Shown here piece after piece: positions 37,221-45,202 of a DNA stretch of 64,000 nt (its first letter is position 1; the number at the start of each line of letters is the position of its first letter). The stretch spans positions 806,001 to 870,000 of the forward strand of contig JADJPM010000001.1 in NCBI GenBank assembly GCA_016713245.1, given 5' to 3'. Below the pieces are notes generated by a model that saw only the letters and a program-made list of their open reading frames with translations, had not been told where the DNA came from and made no database searches. This DNA is from Verrucomicrobiaceae bacterium. GTDB taxonomy: Bacteria > Verrucomicrobiota > Verrucomicrobiia > Verrucomicrobiales > Verrucomicrobiaceae. The position numbers and the translations under genes were made by a program.

Positions 37221-37305
37221 GGGCCAGCCATATACGAAGCGCTACCGCTGATTCTTTGATGAAGAAAGGCTTGCCTCGGAAGGCCCGGAAACATCATGCT
37301 GGAGC

Positions 37306-37941
37306 ATGTCCACCTCACCACCCGCCAAGCTGCTGCCCGTTTTCCTCTTCAACGGCGCCTACATCGCCATCGCGGCGGCGCTGTCGGTATCGCGGAGGAA
37401 TGGCGAGTTCATCTTCTACATCCTCGTCATGCTGGTGCTCATCGCCGTGATGAGCCTCGTGCACAGCCGCGTGAAGCTCACCACCGGGCTGCTGTGGGCG
37501 TTTTCGATGTGGGGCTTGGCGCACATGGCTGGCGGGCTAACGCCGCTGCCTGCCGGATGGCCCTACAACGGCGATCAAGCCGTGCTCTACAGCTGGTGGC
37601 TCATCCCGCAGCGGCTGAAGTATGATCAAATCGTGCATGCCTACGGCTTCGGCATCACCACCTGGCTCTGTTGGCACATCCTGCGGAACGCCTTACGCCA
37701 ACCAGATGGTGGCGCGGTGCGGCCCACCTTTGGCATGCTTACCCTCTGCGCCGCCGCAGGCATGGGTTTTGGCGCTTTGAACGAGGTGCTGGAGTTCATC
37801 GCCGTGCTCACCATCCCGAACACGAACGTCGGCGGCTACGAAAACACCGCCTGGGACATGGTCTCCAATCTCGTCGGCTCCACCATCGCCGCCGTGGTGA
37901 TCCGCGTCACCACATCGCCTGAGAGAGCGCCAAGCGCCTGA
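37306..37941 (+). CDS. YjdF/DUF2238-family membrane protein
   Basis: A 211-residue integral membrane protein with about six hydrophobic segments. The C-terminal block FGALNEVLEFIAVLTIPNTNVGGYENTAWDMVSNLVGS is the DUF2238/YjdF signature, with its conserved Glu and Asn. The family's role is unknown. An exported esterase gene begins 12 bases downstream on the same strand. Confidence 0.82.
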   Translation: MSTSPPAKLLPVFLFNGAYIAIAAALSVSRRNGEFIFYILVMLVLIAVMSLVHSRVKLTTGLLWAFSMWGLAHMAGGLTPLPAGWPYNGDQAVLYSWWLIPQRLKYDQIVHAYGFGITTWLCWHILRNALRQPDGGAVRPTFGMLTLCAAAGMGFGALNEVLEFIAVLTIPNTNVGGYENTAWDMVSNLVGSTIAAVVIRVTTSPERAPSA

Positions 37942-37953
37942 CGTTCATGCCGC

Positions 37954-38886
37954 ATGCGCCTCCTCGCCACCGCTTTGCTGCTCTTCTCGCTCTGCCCGCT
38001 GCTCCACGCCCAAAAGGCGAAGAAGCCTTCGAACCAAACCAACACCGACGACATGTGGGTGACCTCGCCCGTGCCGGAACTCCCCGCGAATGTCACGCAT
38101 CACACCTTTCGCAGCGCCTCGATGAAGCGCGACGTGGGCTACTGCCTCTACCTGCCGCCGGGCTACGTGGAGGATGAGAAGCGTCGTTATCCCGTCATCT
38201 ACCATCTGCATGGCGCGGGCGGGAATGAGACGCGCAGCGTGTATTCCGCCAGCGTGCTGAATGAGGGCATCCTCGCTGGCAAACTACCGGAGATGATCAT
38301 GGTCTTTCCGAATGGCGGACGCTCCACCATGTATCAGGACAGTGGCGACGGCCGCTTCATGGCGGAGACGATGATGACCCAAGAACTCATCCCGCACATC
38401 GACGCCACCTATCGCACCCTCGCCGACCGCAAAGCCCGCTGCATTGAAGGCTTCAGCATGGGCGGACGCGGCTCCACCCACCTCGCGATGCGTTTCCCCG
38501 AGCTCTTTGCCTCGCTCTTCAATCAAAGCGGCAATGTCTATCACGTCTCCGATGTCTCGAAGGCTCCCAACACCTACCTCGGGAGCGATCCCGAGCGCCT
38601 GAAGGCCAACGACCCGTATCTCAATCTCGAAAAGAACCTCGCTTACATCCAAGCCAACCTCCGCATCCAGGTGGCCTGCGGCACCGCAGATCCCGATCAC
38701 CTCATCACCGTGCGTGAATACCATGAGGCTCTCACCAAAGCCGGCATGCCGCACAGCTACTTCGAGGTCGAAGGCCTCGACCACAACCAGAAGAAGATGA
38801 TCGACGGCCGCAAAGCCACCTGGTTCGACTTCCACATCGAATCCCTCCGACTCAACCACATCGACCTCCACTACCTCAAACCATGA
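37954..38886 (+). CDS. Exported alpha/beta-hydrolase esterase (esterase D-like)
   Basis: A 310-residue protein with a signal peptide (MRLLATALLLFSLCPLLHAQ). The hydrolase core shows PVIYHLHGAGGNE (oxyanion loop), the nucleophile elbow GFSMGG (Ser), and GLDHNQ near the C-terminus for the catalytic His. This is the putative-esterase family of feruloyl/acetyl xylan esterases and Fes-like enzymes; a substrate with sugar esters fits the lifestyle, but specificity cannot be read. Its end overlaps the next gene by four bases (ATGA), so the two are coupled. Confidence 0.83.
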   Translation: MRLLATALLLFSLCPLLHAQKAKKPSNQTNTDDMWVTSPVPELPANVTHHTFRSASMKRDVGYCLYLPPGYVEDEKRRYPVIYHLHGAGGNETRSVYSASVLNEGILAGKLPEMIMVFPNGGRSTMYQDSGDGRFMAETMMTQELIPHIDATYRTLADRKARCIEGFSMGGRGSTHLAMRFPELFASLFNQSGNVYHVSDVSKAPNTYLGSDPERLKANDPYLNLEKNLAYIQANLRIQVACGTADPDHLITVREYHEALTKAGMPHSYFEVEGLDHNQKKMIDGRKATWFDFHIESLRLNHIDLHYLKP

Positions 38887-39584
38887 AAAACACCTTCTTT
38901 GCGCTGCTTGCGATCTTTGGCGGCCATTTGATCGCCGCCGAGCCCACGCTCCTCCTCACCGACGACTTTGCCCGTGACGAAAAAACACCCGGCAAGGAGG
39001 ACATCGGCAATGGCTGGACTACCAACAGCGGCTGGCGGGCCAAAGGCCATCAGCAGGTCGATCTCATCGACGGCATCATGCACGTCACCAAGCATGCCGA
39101 GGCCGATCACGGCGTGGCCATCTTCCACAACGTCGAGTTTCAGGACGGCATCGTCGAACTGCGCTTCAAGCTCGGCGAGGGCGACGACCTCGGCGTCGAT
39201 TTCGTCGATCGCGAGCTCAAAACCGTCCACGCCGGGCATCTCTGCATGGCCCGCGTGACCAACAAGAACCTGCAAATCACCGATTCAAAGACCGGCGGCA
39301 TGGACAACCAGATCCGCGAACGCCGCCAGGCCGGCGACAAGTCCCCCGAACTCGCCGCGCTGCTCAAAACGAAGACCAAAGCGTTCAACCTCGACCTCAA
39401 ACCCACTGACTGGCACACCCTCCACCTCACCGTCTCCGGCGATACCATGACCGTGAAAATCGACGGCCAGCCCGCCGGCACCTTTTCCAGCAAAGGCATC
39501 GCCCATCCCACCAAACGCATGATCACCCTCGCCGTGAACAAGTCCGCCCAAGTGGATGATGTGAAGGTGTGGAAGCTGCGCTAA
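38883..39584 (+). CDS. Exported LamG/DUF1080-like protein
   Basis: A 233-residue protein with a signal peptide (to about IAA, residue 19). The body has the pattern of concanavalin-like jelly-roll domains (LLTDDFARDEKTPGKEDIGNGW, VEFQDGIVELRFKLGEGDDLGVDF, WHTLHLTVSGDTMTVKIDGQPAG), similar to the DUF1080/3-keto-disaccharide hydrolase-like family abundant in Planctomycetes and Verrucomicrobia. It overlaps the esterase gene by four bases. It probably binds or cleaves polysaccharide together with that esterase. Confidence 0.72.
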   Translation: MKNTFFALLAIFGGHLIAAEPTLLLTDDFARDEKTPGKEDIGNGWTTNSGWRAKGHQQVDLIDGIMHVTKHAEADHGVAIFHNVEFQDGIVELRFKLGEGDDLGVDFVDRELKTVHAGHLCMARVTNKNLQITDSKTGGMDNQIRERRQAGDKSPELAALLKTKTKAFNLDLKPTDWHTLHLTVSGDTMTVKIDGQPAGTFSSKGIAHPTKRMITLAVNKSAQVDDVKVWKLR

Positions 39585-39591
39585 ACGCATC

Positions 39592-39855
39592 ATGTCGGAC
39601 GACACGCTATCGCTGGTTGGAACCTTGGGTTGGCTCGCCCTGCCTGTAGTGCACGCCTTGCGAAGCAAGCGTTACGCCGAGCTTGTGCTGCCACTCGTGT
39701 TCTTCATGGCGATCGTGGATCTGTGGGCGGTGGCTCCTTTGGATTTCAAGAACCGGGGTTGGTCCATCTATTGGCTATGGATAGCCGCACTCGTGCCTTA
39801 CGCGGTGCTTGGCCTCTGGTTCACGAAGTGGCGACAGCGTTCTGGAGCGCACTGA
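39592..39855 (+). CDS. Small hypothetical membrane protein
   Basis: An 87-residue protein with three hydrophobic segments (about residues 7-22, 30-48 and 57-77). It begins eight bases after the preceding gene's stop, suggesting co-transcription. No family recognised. It is convergent with the ribokinase gene, with seven bases between stops. Confidence 0.55.
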   Translation: MSDDTLSLVGTLGWLALPVVHALRSKRYAELVLPLVFFMAIVDLWAVAPLDFKNRGWSIYWLWIAALVPYAVLGLWFTKWRQRSGAH

Positions 39856-39861
39856 ACCCGT

Positions 39862-40719
39862 TTAAGAAACAAACGCGTCAATCTCGCTATGCGTCGGAAT
39901 CGAAGGCTGCGCACCCGCTTTCAGCGTCGCCAGCGCTCCAGCCGCATTGGCGAACGCAAGGTCACCTGAAATGGCAAACGCACCTGCAAACGTGTCGCCC
40001 GCGCCCACCGTGTCCACCGGCGTGACCTTTGGCGGCACAAACTCGCTCAAACCAGCCGCCGTGAGGCTCAGCGTGCTCTCCGCACCTCGCGTGATGATGA
40101 GCTGAGCGCACCGCGCCTCCTTCAAATCGTGATTCGGTGTGATCTTCGCCGCCTCACCCTCATTAACGATCAGCACATCGACCTCGAAGCGATCTGCCAA
40201 AAACGCTTCGCTGAGCGGCGACGGGTTTAAAATGACCTTCACAGCCGCTTCACGTGCAATTTCCGCCGCACGGCGCACCACCGGCAGCGGACACTCGAGT
40301 TGCAAAAGCAGCGCATCGGCTCCGCGGATGAGTTCGGCCTGCTTTTCGATGTCAGCGACCGTGATCGCGTGATTCGCGCCCGGATTCACGATGATCGAGT
40401 TCTCGCCCGCATCATCCACCGCGATGAAAGCGCTGCCCGTCGGCGTTTCGGAGCGCAAAACGCCCGACGTGTCGATTCCCTCGGCTTTCAGTGCCTCAAT
40501 GTAGCGCATGCCGAAATCATCCACACCCACACAACCGATCATCGCCACACGTCCGCCTGCTCGCGCAGCCGCGACGGCCTGATTCGCTCCTTTGCCGCCA
40601 AAACACGTCAGCATGCTGCTCGAGGTCAGCGTTTCACCCGGCGCAGGAATGCGCGGCACACGCAACGTGTGATCCACGTTCAACGAACCGACGACGACGA
40701 TGCTGGGAGCGGAGGCCAT
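39862..40719 (-). CDS. rbsK: Ribokinase (PfkB family)
   Basis: A 285-residue sugar kinase from the ATG at 40719. Signatures are GSLNVDHTLRVPRIPAPGETLTS, the substrate motif GGKGANQAVAAARAGG and the catalytic DTVGAGDTFAGAFA with its base Asp. It phosphorylates ribose to ribose-5-phosphate in the cytoplasm. Two exported nucleoside hydrolase genes lie upstream on the same strand, so ribose released from nucleosides is the likely substrate. A 161-bp inverted-repeat element sits between it and them. The frame is open upstream but that part translates the repeat. Confidence 0.9.
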   Translation of the reverse strand: MASAPSIVVVGSLNVDHTLRVPRIPAPGETLTSSSMLTCFGGKGANQAVAAARAGGRVAMIGCVGVDDFGMRYIEALKAEGIDTSGVLRSETPTGSAFIAVDDAGENSIIVNPGANHAITVADIEKQAELIRGADALLLQLECPLPVVRRAAEIAREAAVKVILNPSPLSEAFLADRFEVDVLIVNEGEAAKITPNHDLKEARCAQLIITRGAESTLSLTAAGLSEFVPPKVTPVDTVGAGDTFAGAFAISGDLAFANAAGALATLKAGAQPSIPTHSEIDAFVS

Positions 40720-40780
40720 GCGGCCGATGATGCCGCGAAATAGTTTCGCTGCCAACCCCGAGCCGGAGGCTCGAAAGAAA

Positions 40781-40941
40781 TTAGCCGGTGGTGCAACCAC
40801 CGGAAAACGTCCACGAAACCCGATCCGCGCCCTGAAAGGGCGCGAGAAGCTCGCTCAGCATCCATGGCACAATTCTCGCGTCCCTGTCGGGACGCATTCT
40901 TCGTTCAAACCGTGCTCTCCGGTGGTTGCACCACCGGCTAA
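40781..40941. repeat. Composite palindromic element with 23-bp terminal inverted repeats
   Basis: Exact 23-base terminal inverted repeats lie at 40781-40803 and 40919-40941. Each is itself a hairpin (8-bp arms CCGGTGGT/ACCACCGG, 3-base loop). Inside are two further hairpins: CGCGCCCT/AGGGCGCG (40826-40844) and GCGTCCC/GGGACGC (40878-40895). Four hairpins in 161 bp, no gene. Elements of this look recur in verrucomicrobial and planctomycete genomes, from memory. A non-autonomous mobile or REP-type element is likely. Confidence 0.75.
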
Positions 40942-40975
40942 CATCTTGCGAACCTCCAGTTCGACGAATCGTCCC

Positions 40976-41941
40976 TTACTTGTTCGCCGGTGGAGGTTCG
41001 ACGCTGAGTTGCACGATGGCTTCGCGCACGCGTGTGGCTTGCTCAGGGCTCATGATGAGGAAGCGGTGCTTGCCCTCGCTTTTCTTGACGGGGCGGAAGA
41101 GCGTCGCGGAGTCGTCATCGACCTTGATGTTGCCGGGAGGCGAGAGATCGAAGTAACCGCGGTCCGGGTAGATCGCATACAGCACCGCCGTCGGGTCCCA
41201 GGTCGGGCGATCGTGTGGCGGCGGGTTGTAGAGGTAGTAGGCTTCCTTCAACGGATGCTGCGGCATGTAATTGAGGTCCTGCTCGATCACGACATGCGGA
41301 AACGCCGCCGCCACGCCGATCTCGAAGCCGCTCCACACCATCGGCGTCGGCCATTCCTTCGCGAGCTTCTGCGCAGCGGGCACATCGAGCTTCACATTGT
41401 ATTCGAGGTGCCGTGTGTCGAACTTCACCGTCTGAAACGCGCCCGCCATGATGCTGAGCACTCTTACCTTCTTCGCGATGAGCGCCTTCGCCTCTGTATC
41501 GTCCATCAGACGCGCCAGATTCGTGAAAAAGCCCACCTGCGCGATCACCACGCTGCCATCCGGCTGCTTCGCGAGGATGTCTTTGATCAAACCGCCCGCC
41601 TCAGGTGCCTCCGCGCCGCTTTTGAGATCGTGCGGATACTTTTCGGCGAGCAAATTGAACTTCCCCGCCTCCTTCGCCGCGCCATTGCGCACCACACCGA
41701 TGGGCGTGTCCGGATAACCGTAGAGCGTGTTCACCGCATCCACGAACGCCGCCGCCTGCGGATGATCCTTCGTCACCGTGACTGCGAGCAGTTCGCACGC
41801 GCCGCGCTTTTGCAGGTTGTGAATCATGCACAGCGCCATGAGGTCATCGACATCGTTGCCCATGTCGGTGTCGAAGATGAGCTTCACGGGTGCCGCCTGG
41901 GCGAGGCCACAAAACAAGAGTGAAAAGAGCAGGTGCTTCAT
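40976..41941 (-). CDS. Exported inosine-uridine-type nucleoside hydrolase, copy 1
   Basis: A 321-residue protein with a signal peptide (MKHLLFSLLFCGLAQA). The N-terminal calcium-binding signature DTDMGNDVDDLMAL marks the nucleoside hydrolase fold, which splits N-ribosides into base and ribose. The mid-region VLSIMAGAFQ and VVWSGFEIG-like (MVWSGFEIG) blocks also match. It is a close paralogue of the next gene upstream, overlapping its stop by four bases, so it arose by tandem duplication. Export is unusual, since typical family members are cytoplasmic. Confidence 0.86.
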   Translation of the reverse strand: MKHLLFSLLFCGLAQAAPVKLIFDTDMGNDVDDLMALCMIHNLQKRGACELLAVTVTKDHPQAAAFVDAVNTLYGYPDTPIGVVRNGAAKEAGKFNLLAEKYPHDLKSGAEAPEAGGLIKDILAKQPDGSVVIAQVGFFTNLARLMDDTEAKALIAKKVRVLSIMAGAFQTVKFDTRHLEYNVKLDVPAAQKLAKEWPTPMVWSGFEIGVAAAFPHVVIEQDLNYMPQHPLKEAYYLYNPPPHDRPTWDPTAVLYAIYPDRGYFDLSPPGNIKVDDDSATLFRPVKKSEGKHRFLIMSPEQATRVREAIVQLSVEPPPANK

Positions 41942-42933
41942 TTTTTCGGAGGTTGGATGGTGAGATGGACGATGGCTTCGAGCGCACGGCTTTGCTGCAC
42001 GGAGTTCATCGTGAGAAAACGATCACGCTGGCTGCCTTGGCCGTTTTTGACGGGAATGAAGCGCGTGAAGCCGTCATCGAGCACTTTGACGCGTCCGGGC
42101 TCGGAAAGGCCGAAGAAGCCGCGCTCGGGATACACGGCCCACAGCACGCTGCTCTCGTCCCAGCACGGCCGGTCATGCTCCGGGCCGCTGTGGAGCAGAT
42201 ACGCTTCTTTGACGAGGTGATGCGGCAGGTAGTCGAGATCGCGCTGGATGACCACACGCGGAAACGGCAGCGCCTCGCCGATCTCGAAGCCGCTCCACAC
42301 GATGGGCACCTCGTCGGGCCACTGATCGGCCACGGTTTGCATGTAGCCGATGCCGTTGATGACGTTCGCTTCGAGGTGGTAGTTCGTGCGGTTACAAAAC
42401 GCGAACGCACCGGCCATGATCGACAGCGCTTTGACCTTCTGCTTCACCAAATCGACCCCGCCGGGTGATTTCAGCAGGTTCGCCATGTTCGACGCGATGC
42501 CGACGCTGATGATCGTCACGCTGTGATCCGGCTGCGCCGTCAAAAGCTCGCGAATCAGCTCCACGGCGTCCTTCGCATCCTCGTTGCGCTTCAAATCGTG
42601 CGGGTAATCCGGCGAATCGGCCAGCTTGAGGTATTTGCTCTCGCGATGCTGCGCCTTCGCATCCCGCGTCACGCCCACTGGCAGATCCGGGCGACCATGA
42701 AACGTATTCTGCGCATCCACAAAGCTCGCCGTCAGCGGGTTGTTCTTCGAGACCGTCACGCCGAGAAACTGACACGCCCCACGATCCGCCAGCGTGTGAC
42801 ACATCGCCAGCGCCAGCACGTCATCGACATCGCCGGTGATGTCCGTGTCGAAGAGGATGCGCGGACGTTCCGCCGCCATGGCGAATGACGAATGCAGAAT
42901 GACGAATGTGAGCAGCAGGAACGGGAGGCGCAT
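41938..42933 (-). CDS. Exported inosine-uridine-type nucleoside hydrolase, copy 2
   Basis: A 331-residue protein with a signal peptide (to about MAA, residue 20). It has the calcium motif DTDITGDVDDVLAL, then KALSIMAGAFAF, VWSGFEIGEALPFPRVV and RGFFGLSEPGRVKV, aligning along its whole length with the downstream copy. It is the first gene of a minus-strand set ending in ribokinase. It is divergent from metK, with 180 bases between starts. Confidence 0.86.
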   Translation of the reverse strand: MRLPFLLLTFVILHSSFAMAAERPRILFDTDITGDVDDVLALAMCHTLADRGACQFLGVTVSKNNPLTASFVDAQNTFHGRPDLPVGVTRDAKAQHRESKYLKLADSPDYPHDLKRNEDAKDAVELIRELLTAQPDHSVTIISVGIASNMANLLKSPGGVDLVKQKVKALSIMAGAFAFCNRTNYHLEANVINGIGYMQTVADQWPDEVPIVWSGFEIGEALPFPRVVIQRDLDYLPHHLVKEAYLLHSGPEHDRPCWDESSVLWAVYPERGFFGLSEPGRVKVLDDGFTRFIPVKNGQGSQRDRFLTMNSVQQSRALEAIVHLTIQPPKK

Positions 42934-43021
42934 GCGGGAGTAGCCAAACGGCGGCAGAGAGGGGCTTTTCCAAAGCTTTTGGGCGAGACGTGGTCAGGGG
43001 GCTTCCCCCACAAAAGCCCGG

Positions 43022-43049
43022 TTGACGCCCCCGGTTTGGGGATTACTCT
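43022..43049 (+). promoter_or_regulatory. Candidate sigma-70 promoter of metK
   Basis: TTGACG (43022-43027) and TACTCT (43044-43049) are 16 bases apart, about 65 bases before the metK ATG. Short G/C-rich inverted repeats (GGGGG..CCCCC at 42997-43010, CCCCC..GGGG at 43028-43041) overlap the region. No SAM riboswitch class that I know is recognisable. Confidence 0.4.
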
Positions 43050-43113
43050 CGGCACCTCTTGGACGCATCAACAAATCATGATTCGTCCATATATAACCCA
43101 AACGACCACCTCC

Positions 43114-44334
43114 ATGTCCCGCTCTTATATCTTCTCGTCCGAGTCCGTCGGCGAAGGCCATCCTGACAAAGTTGCCGATACCATCTCCGACGCCATCCTC
43201 GACGCCTGCCTCAAGATCGACCTGAAAAGCCGCGTCGCCTGCGAAACCTTCGTGAAGAGCAATGTCGTCGTCGTCGGTGGTGAGATCACCATTCCGAAGC
43301 TCCAGAACAAGAAGCTCGGCACCACCAAGCCCATCGACGAAGTCATCAACGTCGGCCAGATCATCCGTGAGGCCGTCCGCGGCATCGGTTACGTCAACGT
43401 GGACGACGTCTTCCACGCCGACCAGATCTTCATCAACAACTACCTCACCATCCAGAGCCCCGACATCGCTCAAGGTGTGGACGCCGCGGAAGCCGAAGGC
43501 AAAAAGCACGCCGAACAGGGCGCTGGCGACCAAGGCATCATGTTTGGTTATGCTTGCGACGAAACGCCCGAGCTCATGCCCGCGCCGATCATGTTCGCCC
43601 ACCGCCTCGGCCGTGAGCTGACCCGCATCCGCAAAGCTGGCAAACTCGCCAAGTGGCTGCGCCCGGACGCCAAGTCCCAGGTCTCCGTCGAATACGTCGA
43701 TGGCAAGCCCACCCGCATCGTGAACGTCGTCATCTCCACCCAGCACACCGCTGACGTGAGCCACGCCGAGATCGAGAAATTCTGCATCGAGCAGGTCATC
43801 AAGAAGGTCCTGCCGAAGAACATGCTCACCAAGGACACCGAGTATCTCATCAACCCGACCGGCAAGTTCGTCGTCGGCGGCCCACAGGGCGACAGCGGCC
43901 TCACCGGCCGTAAAATCATCGTCGATAGCTACGGCGGCATGGGCCGTCACGGCGGTGGTGCCTTCTCCGGCAAAGACCCGTCCAAAGTGGACCGCAGCGC
44001 CGCCTACATGGGCCGCTGGGTCGCCAAGAACGTCGTCGCCGCCGGCCTCGCCGCGAAGTGCGAAGTGCAGTTCGCCTACGCCATCGGTCACCCGCTTCCT
44101 GTGAGCGTCCACATCGACAGCTTCGGCACCGGCACCATCAGCGACGACAAGATCCTCGCCGCCGTCCTCAAAGTGTTCTCCTTCAAGCCTGCTGATATCG
44201 TCAAGCAGCTCAACCTCCTCCGCCCGATCTACTCGAAGACGACCAACTACGGTCACTTCGGCAAGATCGACGACCAGGACATCACCTGGGAGCTCACCAA
44301 CAAGGCCGACGCCCTCAAGAAAGCCGCGAAGTAA
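43114..44334 (+). CDS. metK: S-adenosylmethionine synthetase
   Basis: A 406-residue enzyme making S-adenosylmethionine from methionine and ATP. The start at 43114 gives the canonical SYIFSSESVGEGHPDKVAD; the open frame upstream overlaps a divergent promoter and is discarded. Other signatures are GAGDQGIMFGYACDET and GGGAFSGKDPSKVDRSAAY. It is a lone gene with its own promoter candidate and a strong terminator at 44361. With metH at 32 kb it covers two steps of the methionine cycle. Confidence 0.97.
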   Translation: MSRSYIFSSESVGEGHPDKVADTISDAILDACLKIDLKSRVACETFVKSNVVVVGGEITIPKLQNKKLGTTKPIDEVINVGQIIREAVRGIGYVNVDDVFHADQIFINNYLTIQSPDIAQGVDAAEAEGKKHAEQGAGDQGIMFGYACDETPELMPAPIMFAHRLGRELTRIRKAGKLAKWLRPDAKSQVSVEYVDGKPTRIVNVVISTQHTADVSHAEIEKFCIEQVIKKVLPKNMLTKDTEYLINPTGKFVVGGPQGDSGLTGRKIIVDSYGGMGRHGGGAFSGKDPSKVDRSAAYMGRWVAKNVVAAGLAAKCEVQFAYAIGHPLPVSVHIDSFGTGTISDDKILAAVLKVFSFKPADIVKQLNLLRPIYSKTTNYGHFGKIDDQDITWELTNKADALKKAAK

Positions 44335-44360
44335 TTCGTAGCGATTTACAAACCATCACG

Positions 44361-44392
44361 AAAGCCGCGCAGCGAGCCTGCGCGGCTTTTTT
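44361..44392 (+). terminator. Rho-independent terminator of metK
   Basis: A 12-bp stem (44361-44372 with 44378-44389) around the loop CGAGC, overlapping and followed by a run of six T residues, 27 bases after the metK stop. Confidence 0.93.
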
Positions 44393-44448
44393 GTGCCTCA
44401 AACAAACCAGATGCGGCTTTCGGCTCCTCTGACTACACTCCGCCCGGC

Positions 44449-44862
44449 ATGCCCGCCCAACCCTCCAAGCTCCAAGTCATCCTCAGCCAGTTCGACAAGG
44501 CCTGCGACAGGCTTTCCGACGTGCTCGCGATGCCAGCGGACGAATTCAACCTCGTGCGTGACAGTGCCATTCAGCGCTTTGAGTTCACCTATGAGCTGTT
44601 TTGGAAGGTGATCCGCACCTGGGCCGCCAAAAAAAAGGATGTGGTGCATTCGCCCAGCGAATGCTTCGACTACGCCTTCAAGCGCAAGCTCATCAGCAAT
44701 CAGGAAAACGTCTTTGCCGCCGAGCTGATCAAATGGCGCAACTTGACCTCCCACATGTATGAGGAGTCCATGGCGCAGGAAATCTACGAAAGGCTTCCCA
44801 AGGCCGCAGCGATGATGCGCAGCACGATCCAGCGCCTCAAAGAAAAGGATAAAAAGCCATGA
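44449..44862 (+). CDS. hepT: HepT-like HEPN toxin
   Basis: A 137-residue helical protein of the HEPN/HI0074-like family (old name: nucleotidyltransferase substrate-binding protein). The RNase motif RX4HXY is exact: Arg97, His102, Tyr104 in RNLTSHMYEE. In HepT/MntA systems this RNase is silenced when the partner adds AMP to the Tyr. Its end overlaps the MNT gene by four bases, so the two are co-translated. It starts 57 bases after the metK terminator. Confidence 0.88.
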   Translation: MPAQPSKLQVILSQFDKACDRLSDVLAMPADEFNLVRDSAIQRFEFTYELFWKVIRTWAAKKKDVVHSPSECFDYAFKRKLISNQENVFAAELIKWRNLTSHMYEESMAQEIYERLPKAAAMMRSTIQRLKEKDKKP

Positions 44863-45191
44863 AACCCCTCACCAAAGAAGAACGCAAAATCTGCCGCCGT
44901 GTGCTCGGAGCCGTGCGCGGCTACTGCTTTGATCAGCCAGAGATCAAAGTCATGCTGGTGGGATCTCGCGCCACCCGCACCGCACATGATCGCTCGGATT
45001 ACGACTTCGTGCTCGACGCGGGCAAGCCCATCGCTTTTGAAGACTACGCCGCCCTCAAAGTCATCTGCGACAACCTTCCCACCCTCTACGGGATCGACCT
45101 CGTGGACTGGCACCGTGCTTCGGCGGACTTCAAAATGCTCGCGGGGCCGGAGCGGATGGAAATCACGCCCGAACTGGTGATGGGAGCGTGA
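44859..45191 (+). CDS. mntA: MntA-like nucleotidyltransferase antitoxin
   Basis: A 110-residue minimal nucleotidyltransferase. The active-site motif GSX10DXD is exact: Gly35-Ser36 and Asp47-Tyr-Asp49 in VGSRATRTAHDRSDYDFVL. Expected to add nucleotides to the Tyr of the adjacent HEPN toxin. It is transcribed with hepT and ends 12 bases before the convergent beta-lactamase/NamZ gene. Confidence 0.88.
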   Translation: MKPLTKEERKICRRVLGAVRGYCFDQPEIKVMLVGSRATRTAHDRSDYDFVLDAGKPIAFEDYAALKVICDNLPTLYGIDLVDWHRASADFKMLAGPERMEITPELVMGA

Positions 45192-45202
45192 ATCATCCGA
45201 CC

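Noticed and set aside
40700..41923. Long plus-strand frame through the repeat and the nucleoside hydrolase region
   Set aside because: It is Arg/His-rich, crosses the palindromic element and is antisense to a clear nucleoside hydrolase.
42934..43113. SAM riboswitch before metK
   Set aside because: No conserved core of SAM-I, SAM-II, SAM-IV or SAH riboswitches could be matched; only short G/C hairpins and a promoter-like pair are visible.
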